Positions 27,422 through 35,156 of a stretch of DNA of 64,000 nucleotides are shown one piece after another (the stretch's first letter is position 1; each line of letters starts with the position of its first letter). Source of the DNA: UBA2705 sp963977105 (GTDB taxonomy: Bacteria; Pseudomonadota; Alphaproteobacteria; Micavibrionales; Micavibrionaceae); contig CAXBNI010000001.1 in NCBI GenBank assembly GCA_963977105.1, positions 1,240,001 through 1,304,000 on the forward strand, read 5' to 3'. The translations under genes and the position numbers were made by a program. The notes below the pieces were generated by a model. That model saw only the letters and a list, made by a program, of their open reading frames with translations. It ran no database searches and was not told where the DNA came from.

Positions 27422-28771
27422 TTATAATGTTTCTTTGAAATTAACCGCGCAGCCAAAGCCTTTATCAACCAGTATTTCATCATGGTCCATCACTTTGCAC
27501 CCCCGAATAATTGTATAAACAGGCCACCCCTGAACGTCGCGCCCAGTATAAGGTGACCAGCCTGCCTTTGAATGCTGCGCTTCATCCGTAATTTTTTGTG
27601 TTTTATTCATATCGACGATTGTAAAATCCGCATCATATCCTGCGGCGATACGACCTTTGCCTGCAATTTGATGCACGCGCTGTGGCCCATAACAAAGTAA
27701 ATCCACAAAACGCTCCAGAGTTAAGCGCCCATGATTGACATGGTCAAGCATAATAGGCACCATTGTCTGCACACCCGGCGTACCAGATGGGCTTGCAGGG
27801 TAAGGCGCTGATTTTTCAGCCAAAGTATGCGGCGCATGGTCAGAGCCTATAATATCAACAGTGCCATCCTGTACCGCACGCCACAGCGCCTCTTGGTGGC
27901 TTTTCTCACGTATTGGCGGGTTTTGCTGCGCAAGGCTGCCCAAATCATCGTAGCAATCTGGTGCGTGTAGCGTTAAATGGTTAGGCAAAACCTCGACGGT
28001 CACAAGATCTTTATTCTCTCTCAAAATTTCAAGCTCTTCGGCGCATGTAATGTGTAGCACATGAAGGCGGCGTCCTGTTTTACGTGCAAGGCTTACCACG
28101 CGGCGCACAGCATTAGCTGACGATTCGACGCTGCGCCATTTAGGGTGTAAAGACACACCGACATCAGCGGGGTCAAGCACATCTAACATCGACGTTTTAT
28201 TCTCGCCCATAATATGTTCATCTTCGGCGTGAACAGCTACAACACGTCGGCCATTTTTAAGCACAGCTTCGATCGCATCATCTTCTGACGTGAGAAGAGA
28301 CCCTGTTGATGAGCCCATAAATATCTTTATGCCGCAGACGCCTTGTAAATTTTCCCACTCACCAAGCTGCGCGGCGTAATCAGCCGTCCCGCCAAGGTAA
28401 AATGCATAGTCACAATATGATGTCTGCCCAGCTTTATCTAATTTCCATTGCAGGCTTTCTGGTGTAATAGTCAGCGGGTTTGTATTCGGCATTTCAAATA
28501 TTGCCGTCACGCCGCCTGCAATCGCAGCCTTCGTTCCCGTCTCCAATGTTTCCTTATGCTCGCCGCCCGGCTCACGGAAGTGCACCTGCGTGTCAATGAC
28601 GCCTGGTAAAACGTGCAAGCCCGTGCAATCCACATATTCAGAAGCTGTTGCTCCTTCATTCAGGCCGATCGCTTTAATTTTGCCGCCGCTAACGCCAACA
28701 TCAATTTGCGTCAGGCCAGAAGGCAGCATAACATGGCCATTTTTTAGAATAAGGTCAAATTGTTCAGGCAT
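27422..28771 (-). CDS. pyrC: Dihydroorotase-type amidohydrolase with Gln at a metal-ligand position
   Basis: 449 aa amidohydrolase best matching dihydroorotase, which closes carbamoyl-aspartate to dihydroorotate in pyrimidine synthesis. The N-terminal metal motif reads VIDTQVHFREPGG, with Gln62 where most members have the first His of Asp-x-His-x-His. The remaining landmarks are present: the carboxylated Lys in GIKIFMGSSTG, His in VVAVHAEDEH, His in LHVLHITCAEE, and Asp in IGSDHAPHT. The sequence also resembles allantoinase/hydantoinase relatives, but the GSDHAPHT and HFREPG context supports dihydroorotase. No other pyr gene is adjacent. Confidence 0.85.
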   Translation of the reverse strand: MPEQFDLILKNGHVMLPSGLTQIDVGVSGGKIKAIGLNEGATASEYVDCTGLHVLPGVIDTQVHFREPGGEHKETLETGTKAAIAGGVTAIFEMPNTNPLTITPESLQWKLDKAGQTSYCDYAFYLGGTADYAAQLGEWENLQGVCGIKIFMGSSTGSLLTSEDDAIEAVLKNGRRVVAVHAEDEHIMGENKTSMLDVLDPADVGVSLHPKWRSVESSANAVRRVVSLARKTGRRLHVLHITCAEELEILRENKDLVTVEVLPNHLTLHAPDCYDDLGSLAQQNPPIREKSHQEALWRAVQDGTVDIIGSDHAPHTLAEKSAPYPASPSGTPGVQTMVPIMLDHVNHGRLTLERFVDLLCYGPQRVHQIAGKGRIAAGYDADFTIVDMNKTQKITDEAQHSKAGWSPYTGRDVQGWPVYTIIRGCKVMDHDEILVDKGFGCAVNFKETL

Positions 28772-28909
28772 ACAACACCATAGCTCTTCATGTTAAAATT
28801 AATTATTATTTGATGGGGCATAATACAAAAAGACTGCGGCAAAAAGCAAGGAAAGATAAAAGGTGTGCGCCGCAGAGGCCACAAACTAGAAATAATGCGC
28901 TGAAAGTAA

Positions 28910-28983
28910 TGGAGCGGGTGACCAGGATCGAACTGGCACTACTAGCTTGGAAGGCTAGGGCTCTACCATTGAGCTACACCCGC
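28910..28983 (-). tRNA. tRNA-Gly (anticodon TCC)
   Basis: A 74-nt cloverleaf on the minus strand. The acceptor GCGGGTG pairs with CACCCGC, the D arm contains AGCTCAATGGTAGAG, the anticodon loop CTTCCAA gives TCC, and the T arm contains GGTTCGATCC-like CAGTTCGATCCTG. CCA is encoded. Confidence 0.96.
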
Positions 28984-29010
28984 GCATCAAAACGTAATTT
29001 GATAATGCAG

Positions 29011-29039
29011 ATAAAAGCCGATCGCGCCACAAAAATCAA
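29011..29039 (-). promoter_or_regulatory. Possible promoter of tRNA-Gly
   Basis: On the minus strand TTGATT, a 17-nt spacer and TTTTAT, ending 27 nt before the tRNA. The -10 matches the consensus at four of six bases. Confidence 0.4.
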
Positions 29040-29148
29040 TACATAATAGTAATTTATATAAAGTTTTATTTAAATCGTAACTATTTGTATAGAATTGGCA
29101 TTTATAATATACTTAGATTGTAGATAGATATGTTTAGGTGAACACAAT

Positions 29149-30558
29149 ATGTTACGGGGCAAGAGTACAGCACGGTTTACAACCAGCGAATCAGGCATGA
29201 CACTTTTAGAAGTGGCTATCGGCATGATTATACTTGGTCTTTTAGTGACAGCATTACTGCCATTTTACAAGATTTACAGAGTAGAAAAAGTTCACATGGC
29301 GACGATCGGCAACATTGCTGATGTGCGTAGAGCCTTAACACAATATGCATTAGTTAATGGCGGCTACCCCAGACCCGCGCAAAGAAACATTGTTTATACC
29401 AACGCCAACTTTGGCGTCGAATTTTCAGGTGCTATCAGTAACTGCGTTATTAACGACCCTAATGTTTGCCGCCTAACCGGCATCGCCGATAAGGCGGGGC
29501 CTGCTGGCAATGACCCTGTGTTGCGCGGAGACGTCCCTTTTTCTACACTCGGCCTGCCATATACTTCAGGCGTTGACGGCTATGGTAACCGCCTAACCTA
29601 TTCCGTTTCAGAATATATGACCACAGGATCAGCCGTTACGTTTCTCGACAGCAACGGCGTAATACGTGTACAGGATGAATCTGGCAACTCCACTTGGGAT
29701 GCATTACGCAATGAAGTCACGAATCGTGCGCATTTCGCCATCGTGAGCCACGGGCGCAATGGGGCTGGCGCCTATACACGAAGCGGCACTTTACGGGCCG
29801 CGTGTAATACCGCTGACGCCAATTTGGGCAGAGACCGTGAAAATTGTGATTTAGATGCCATATATACGAATAACTTTGTTGTCTACACCCGCCCAGACGG
29901 CGTTCAAGACTTTAACAGGGTACAAAGCGACGTCCTCGCCGCGACGTATTACGATGACTATGTCAGCTATTCAGAGGTTCTTGTACAGGGTACGTGGATA
30001 CGCTCAGGAAACAGCGTTGCCACAGGGCCAAACTTTGCGCCGAACAGCAACTGGGCGATCAAAGTTGGCGATCAAGATGCCACGGATACGATTGTCCCCT
30101 ATTACGGCGGCGCGGCAAACGACCCACCAAGAGCACGATTAAATGTCGTGGGCGCCAATAAAGCCCTCGTTGCCAATCGTGCGCTTTTAAACAGAATTTG
30201 CGACACGACAACGACGGCGTGCAACCAAGAGACGCACATCGGCGACCTCACCGTAACCAACATTCCACTAAACACCTTTAACCCCGCAATCATTGGCGTG
30301 GACACAGGCGGCACCGACGGCGCAAGCTTTGCAGATGGTGGCGGCATTGTTTGCGGTAGCCAAAGCGCCATGAGAGCTATCATCGCATCAGAAGAAGACT
30401 GCGAAGATAACGATACGATTACAGGCAATGCAACATTAAATGCATCAGGCGGCTTTAAAGAGCAGCTAACAAAAGGCACCGGCTTTGGCTGCCCTGATTT
30501 AAAGTTTGCGCAGGGCGTTGATGCCTCGGGCAATCTCATATGTATAGATCCACCGTAA
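29149..30558 (+). CDS. Large prepilin-like protein 1 of 3
   Basis: 469 aa. A 16-residue positively charged leader ends at Gly, followed by MTLLEVAIGMIILGLLVTAL: a prepilin cleavage/methylation site with Glu at position 5 and a hydrophobic helix. The body is far longer than a pilin. Blocks shared with the next two genes include YPRPAQRN, DGYGNRLTYSVSEYM, AHFAIVSHGRNGAGAY and the C-terminal Cys block (RICDTTTTAC, then ASGNLICIDPP). The body should be exported after leader cleavage by a prepilin peptidase. AGGTGA 7 nt before the ATG supports the start, and TATAAT at 29103-29108 is a possible -10. First gene of a three-gene operon. Function unknown; a minor pilin or tip adhesin is inferred. Confidence 0.75.
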   Translation: MLRGKSTARFTTSESGMTLLEVAIGMIILGLLVTALLPFYKIYRVEKVHMATIGNIADVRRALTQYALVNGGYPRPAQRNIVYTNANFGVEFSGAISNCVINDPNVCRLTGIADKAGPAGNDPVLRGDVPFSTLGLPYTSGVDGYGNRLTYSVSEYMTTGSAVTFLDSNGVIRVQDESGNSTWDALRNEVTNRAHFAIVSHGRNGAGAYTRSGTLRAACNTADANLGRDRENCDLDAIYTNNFVVYTRPDGVQDFNRVQSDVLAATYYDDYVSYSEVLVQGTWIRSGNSVATGPNFAPNSNWAIKVGDQDATDTIVPYYGGAANDPPRARLNVVGANKALVANRALLNRICDTTTTACNQETHIGDLTVTNIPLNTFNPAIIGVDTGGTDGASFADGGGIVCGSQSAMRAIIASEEDCEDNDTITGNATLNASGGFKEQLTKGTGFGCPDLKFAQGVDASGNLICIDPP

Positions 30559-30572
30559 AATATAGAAAAGAC

Positions 30573-31859
30573 ATGAACAGAGCAAACAAGACATCACATT
30601 CCAACCGCAACCAAAAGGGCTTTACACTGTTAGAGCTCTCCTTTGTGATTATTATCATAGGCATCATGCTGCTACCTATGCTTGATGCAGTCGATCGCTA
30701 TTTCACGCAAAGAAAGCTCAGCTATACTAAAATTGTCGTTAAATCCGCAATGGATATGATTGTCGAATACCGCTCAAACGGCGTTGAGGAACCATTTAAT
30801 GGCAATGACTATGTTTACCCTTGCCCTGCAAAACGTTCACTCGCGACAACAGATAACGATTTTGGCGAATCCATTGACTGCACAAACTTAGCTGCATACG
30901 GCCTCAATTCGCCTGGCGACTGCGCCGACGGTATCTGCCTCGCCTTGAGCGACCCTCCGCAAGATAAAGACGGTAACGGCAATGATGACTGGGTCATTAT
31001 TGGCGGTTTCCCTGTGACAACGATCAAAGAAGCGGCGAGCGACCCGGGCCAAGACTTAGAGTTTAGAACGTCGGATATATTTTCAACGCGCATGGACCTT
31101 GATGGTTGGCACAACCAACTCACTTATGCCGTTTCGTTTAACCTGACCCAGCCAAATACGATTGAAAAATTTTGGTATGGCGTTATCTCGGCTAAAGATG
31201 AGTTTGGTAACGATACCGCAGGCATTAGCAATGATGCCCATTTCACCATCTTATCACACGGCCCAGACGGTAAAGGCGCATACAGCAATGGCGGCATAGT
31301 CACAAACGCTTGCGGCAACACAACACAGGACGACGAGAACTGCGACAACGACGCTGTTTTCGTTCAAGGCCTTGGTCATTATCAGGGGAATACAGCCTCA
31401 TTTTATGATGACTTTGCAAAGTTTTCCAAAGAAACAAGCTTAAGTATTTGGGAAGAAACGCAAGATAACACGGGACGTGATCAGCTGTTTTTCGCACCAT
31501 CAGGAAATTTAGGTATTAACGACGACGCGACGCCACCTGATACCGCGTTAACCGTAAATGGCGAAATAAAAGTCAATAACAACATTCTCGTTGATGAGAT
31601 ATGCGATGCGCCAAAACTCAACCCTGACGGGTCAGCGAATACGAACGCGCATTGCTTCAACACGGCTTTAATTGCAGGCGATCTTAATAATTGCGGCCCA
31701 GGCCAAGCGTTAAAAGGCTTATGGAACAATGCAAAGCATTGCGAAGATATTATCTTTGAAGTACCAGGCACAGGTAAATTAGAAAATGATAGCTGCTCAG
31801 GCAACGGCAACGGATGGCTGCGCGGCTTTAAATCAAATGGAGAACTAATATGTTATTAA
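30573..31859 (+). CDS. Large prepilin-like protein 2 of 3
   Basis: 428 aa from ATG 30573, giving a 16-residue leader; an in-frame ATG at 30540 would overlap gene 1 but lacks an RBS. The prepilin signature is QKG then FTLLELSFVIIIIGIMLLP. The body repeats blocks of gene 1: YPCPAKRS, DGWHNQLTYAVSFNLT, AHFTILSHGPDGKGAYSNGG, DDENCDNDAVF. Near residue 312 there is NLGINDDATPPDTALTVNG, resembling the GIGT-x-Pro-x2-LxVxG motif common in phage tail-fibre and endosialidase-chaperone proteins. The C-terminus holds Cys pairs and ends GFKSNGELICY. The third gene starts inside the end of this one, so translation is probably coupled. Confidence 0.75.
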   Translation: MNRANKTSHSNRNQKGFTLLELSFVIIIIGIMLLPMLDAVDRYFTQRKLSYTKIVVKSAMDMIVEYRSNGVEEPFNGNDYVYPCPAKRSLATTDNDFGESIDCTNLAAYGLNSPGDCADGICLALSDPPQDKDGNGNDDWVIIGGFPVTTIKEAASDPGQDLEFRTSDIFSTRMDLDGWHNQLTYAVSFNLTQPNTIEKFWYGVISAKDEFGNDTAGISNDAHFTILSHGPDGKGAYSNGGIVTNACGNTTQDDENCDNDAVFVQGLGHYQGNTASFYDDFAKFSKETSLSIWEETQDNTGRDQLFFAPSGNLGINDDATPPDTALTVNGEIKVNNNILVDEICDAPKLNPDGSANTNAHCFNTALIAGDLNNCGPGQALKGLWNNAKHCEDIIFEVPGTGKLENDSCSGNGNGWLRGFKSNGELICY

Positions 31860-34351
31860 ACGCGAACAAGCGAATGGCGAAGCGTAGAAAAAACGGCACG
31901 AAAGGCTTCACTCTTGTTGAAATTTCGATCGCCATTATCGTGATTGGGCTTTTGGTTACGCCATTATTTCGCCTTTATGATACCTATCTGGTTGAAAAGA
32001 AATTAAACGAAACGCAACAAGCGATTAAAGTCGTTATTGGCGAAATGGAAACATATAAAGAGGTTCAGGGCGCCTATCCTTGCCCCGCCGCGATGAACGC
32101 AGCAAGGAACTCAGCTTCAAATGGTCGTGCCTTTAATAACAATGACTGTAGCGCCGCGTTTTTCGCAGCGATACCGCAGGTCCCGGGCGAGTGCTTAAAT
32201 GGCGTCTGCTTAAAATCAAGTGTACGCGCAGGGGCCTCGGATATTATTATCGGCACAGTTCCATTCAGAGACCTCCAAATGACAGAAGAAGATGTTCTTG
32301 ATGGCTATGGCAGCAGGCTGCTTTATGCCGTAACACAGGACCTAACAAATATCGCGACATTTAACACTGAAGATGGCGGTGTAAGCATCATTGATAGCGC
32401 TGGCAACAAAATGATCGCAAATGATAGCGCGATGTTCTTGCTGCTAAGCTTTGGCGCATCAAAGCAAGGTGGTTACAACAAAAATGGCTTACAAATGGGC
32501 GCCTGCCCGACCGTTGGGCCAGAGGTCAATAACTGTATTGATGATTATAACAACTCAACCGTACCTGCTAATGCCGTATTTAGTTACGCGCCGATAACAA
32601 CGGCGCCCGGCGTAAATAATTACGACCATGTCTTACAGTTCCACACAACCAGAGAACAGCGCTTATGGCGCCGCTATACTGGCGCAGAGGCAAACGCTCA
32701 AGACATGTCTCCTGACGACCGTATCGGCATCGGTACAGACGCGCCAACTGCAGAGCTAGATATCAGAACAGAAGCAATTGGTAGTGAAAACATTGCATCC
32801 ATACTTATTAGCAGTGGTGAGCTTGCCGTGGCAGAGGTCTGTGATGAAACAGGGAATTATTGCTTTGACCCTAAAATCATTGCCGGTGACCCTAGTGTCG
32901 CGAACACGGACCCTAGTTATGGCGGCATACAGTGCCCTAACAATGGTGAATACTTAGTGGGCATTGTTGACGGTCAAGCCGTCTGCGACACGCACAAATT
33001 TGAGTGCCCACCAACCGCGCCTATATTTAACGGCTTTAAAACAAATGGTGACGTCAACTGCGTTGAGGAACCGGGCAACTCATGTCCGCCTCTTAACACT
33101 ATTGTTTGTAACCCTGTTGAATCCGGCAAAGATTTTAAATTTAACATTACAAGTTTTTCAACGGACGGCTTCAGCACCACATTGTTACCTTTTGGCAGCT
33201 GTGCCACCGATGGTTATCGCTGTGATAACGGGACATGGGTTCGCCTTGGCGGGCATCAAGTCTCCTCAAGCCGCTGTGACTTTACGGCAACGACCACGAC
33301 TGTAACAGGCCTAGATTGTGGCCCTGACAGCAGGTTCGGCGCACAAACCTACGACCAAACAACGACGACGAAATGTGACGGCTCAAATGACGTCACCCGC
33401 ACACCGTGTATTTGCGGCGAAGATGAAAATGGAGTGCCCCTGCCGCCAACATACGAATATAAGCGTTGCGATCAAATCCATTCAAACTCTAGCGTCATTT
33501 CATCACCGACCTTTTTCTACGATGCCAATGGCGACCCCCATCAAGTTCGAAGAGAGCTAAACTGGACAGGGACAAACAGCTGCTCAAACTCGGCGTCAGG
33601 TTGGGATTTGAGAAACTGTGAATGTGCGGCTCCAACCACGGCGATGACGCTTAAAGATGTCCCCGGCACCAGATGGCCGACAGGTAAGTATGCTGACATG
33701 CCTGCAAAATGGGTTGCCAATGGCTCTTGCCCCTCTGGGCAAACAGGGACAAGGGAGTGTATAAAGTATTTTAATACTGACCTTAACAGATGTAGCTGGG
33801 GTTGGACAGGTAGCCCCCTCATTTGCCAAACGGCTTGCACATGTTCCGGCATAGATGGTGACACACGTGAGGTCAACCTTTCTGGGGCTAATAATGGCTG
33901 TGGTTCAGGTAATTGGGGCCCCGGTAGCCGCAAATACAAAACACAAGTGTTTAGCACTGCAAGCTGTAGCTGGAGCGATACAGGAACCGTGGATGCATGT
34001 ACATGTGATACGACCCCTGTTAATGGCCTGCAAGATCACGTATGTTCTAACCCAACATGTGAAAAGCCAAACCCATTAGACAGAGACCAAATCCAAACGG
34101 CGATTAACCCGTCCACATGTCAACCAGATTCAGGAGCCGTCACGATTACAACAGCAGGCTCCTGTGAAGACCGTATCTTTACATGGGATCAAATTGGCTC
34201 CAAGCCTGGTAACGCAGGCACGCCGCCAACCACTCCACGTTACACTGACAGCACCTGTGGCTGTGGCGAAATCGGGGACACAAAAACCTGTTACCAAGAA
34301 GGCGATGACACGTGGAAACGCTTCGAGTGTCAGTGTAAGCTTGCAAACTAA
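31850..34351 (+). CDS. Large prepilin-like protein 3 of 3 with Cys-rich C-terminal extension
   Basis: 833 aa, exceptionally long for a prepilin-type protein. A 19-residue basic leader ends KG, then FTLVEISIAIIVIGLLVTPL. The middle repeats the family blocks (YPCPAAMN, DGYGSRLLYAVTQDLT, AMFLLLSFGASKQGGYN). IGIGTDAPTAELDI at about 292-305 is a clear tail-fibre-type motif. The shared block AEVCDETGNYCFDPKIIAGD and then GFKTNGDVNC follow. Beyond this a unique extension of about 400 residues contains most of roughly 38 Cys counted from about residue 350 onward, with repeated CxC and Cys-x-Trp motifs (ACTCSG, ASCSWSD, NRCSWGW). It probably forms several small disulfide-stabilised domains outside the cell. 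GGAG before the ATG lies inside gene 2. Confidence 0.75.
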   Translation: MLLNANKRMAKRRKNGTKGFTLVEISIAIIVIGLLVTPLFRLYDTYLVEKKLNETQQAIKVVIGEMETYKEVQGAYPCPAAMNAARNSASNGRAFNNNDCSAAFFAAIPQVPGECLNGVCLKSSVRAGASDIIIGTVPFRDLQMTEEDVLDGYGSRLLYAVTQDLTNIATFNTEDGGVSIIDSAGNKMIANDSAMFLLLSFGASKQGGYNKNGLQMGACPTVGPEVNNCIDDYNNSTVPANAVFSYAPITTAPGVNNYDHVLQFHTTREQRLWRRYTGAEANAQDMSPDDRIGIGTDAPTAELDIRTEAIGSENIASILISSGELAVAEVCDETGNYCFDPKIIAGDPSVANTDPSYGGIQCPNNGEYLVGIVDGQAVCDTHKFECPPTAPIFNGFKTNGDVNCVEEPGNSCPPLNTIVCNPVESGKDFKFNITSFSTDGFSTTLLPFGSCATDGYRCDNGTWVRLGGHQVSSSRCDFTATTTTVTGLDCGPDSRFGAQTYDQTTTTKCDGSNDVTRTPCICGEDENGVPLPPTYEYKRCDQIHSNSSVISSPTFFYDANGDPHQVRRELNWTGTNSCSNSASGWDLRNCECAAPTTAMTLKDVPGTRWPTGKYADMPAKWVANGSCPSGQTGTRECIKYFNTDLNRCSWGWTGSPLICQTACTCSGIDGDTREVNLSGANNGCGSGNWGPGSRKYKTQVFSTASCSWSDTGTVDACTCDTTPVNGLQDHVCSNPTCEKPNPLDRDQIQTAINPSTCQPDSGAVTITTAGSCEDRIFTWDQIGSKPGNAGTPPTTPRYTDSTCGCGEIGDTKTCYQEGDDTWKRFECQCKLAN

Positions 34352-34383
34352 CAGGCGCCTCGGCTAAACGACGTTAAAACATA

Positions 34384-34418
34384 AAGCCTGCCGCATAATA
34401 TATTGCGGCAGGCTTTTT
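34384..34418 (+). terminator. Terminator of the prepilin-like operon
   Basis: AAGCCTGCCGCA pairs with TGCGGCAGGCTT, a 12-bp perfect stem with an 8-nt loop and a following T-run. One of the strongest hairpins in the window. Confidence 0.92.
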
Positions 34419-34442
34419 CATGTGATTTTTATCGATTGCCTA

Positions 34443-35075
34443 TCACATTTTCGTCATAAACTCACAAAACACACGGTTATGGTGATCCGAAGGAAGGTGC
34501 GGCGTTAGCTCCGCGGTGGCATCTCGGCTGAGGTCAAAATCGCTCTTGAGGCGGCGGCGGATATTTATACCATCATCCGCCCAACCTTGTGGCGCAACGG
34601 GAACGCAGCGGGTTAACGTGTTGGCAATAAAAAATGGCGCGCCTTGAGGAAGGGATTTTAATATGGTTTGGTATGCTGGTTCAAAGTCGCAATGCTGTAG
34701 CGCCCATATGCTATAGGCAGCATCAACAGTTAGCTTTCCTGCGTTGACTAAAAACTGGTATTTAGTCAGGCTCATAGACGTAAAATTGGGATGCGCAACG
34801 TAAGAGAAGGACTCTCGTAACATATCAGGAGAAATATCAACGCCGATGACTGAACAATTTGTTTTCTCAATCAGGCTTTTCGCGATGCGCCCGATGCCCG
34901 CGCCATAATCAAGAAGCACGGTATCCTGCGTAATCCCCATATGCGCAATCATAGCATCGCTAAAGACGTCCGTTTCCTTTGCCCAGCGCTGCTTAGTATC
35001 ACCGGTAAGGATAATTTTCGAGAGCGTTTCCTCGTCCTTGCCTAAAAAACGCGTATCATCATAAACTTTAACCAT
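34443..35075 (-). CDS. Class I SAM-dependent methyltransferase
   Basis: 210 aa Rossmann-type methyltransferase. Motif I is VLLDYGAGIGRIAKSL, and the acidic residue after strand 2 is in CSVIGVDISPDML. The motif IV region reads AAYSIWALQHCDFEPAYQ. The fold is clear but the substrate cannot be inferred. It sits 81 nt downstream of the gluzincin-like gene on the same strand and may share its transcript. Confidence 0.8.
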   Translation of the reverse strand: MVKVYDDTRFLGKDEETLSKIILTGDTKQRWAKETDVFSDAMIAHMGITQDTVLLDYGAGIGRIAKSLIEKTNCSVIGVDISPDMLRESFSYVAHPNFTSMSLTKYQFLVNAGKLTVDAAYSIWALQHCDFEPAYQTILKSLPQGAPFFIANTLTRCVPVAPQGWADDGINIRRRLKSDFDLSRDATAELTPHLPSDHHNRVFCEFMTKM

Positions 35076-35156
35076 AGCGGCACCCTCAACAGAAAATAGA
35101 TTGCTTTGTATTGAGTATACATAATATTAGTTAACTTGAATATAACTTAGCTTCGT

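Noticed and set aside
28931..28950. TGGCAC followed by AGCTT resembling sigma54
   Set aside because: It lies inside tRNA-Gly, and the -12 GC spacing is wrong.
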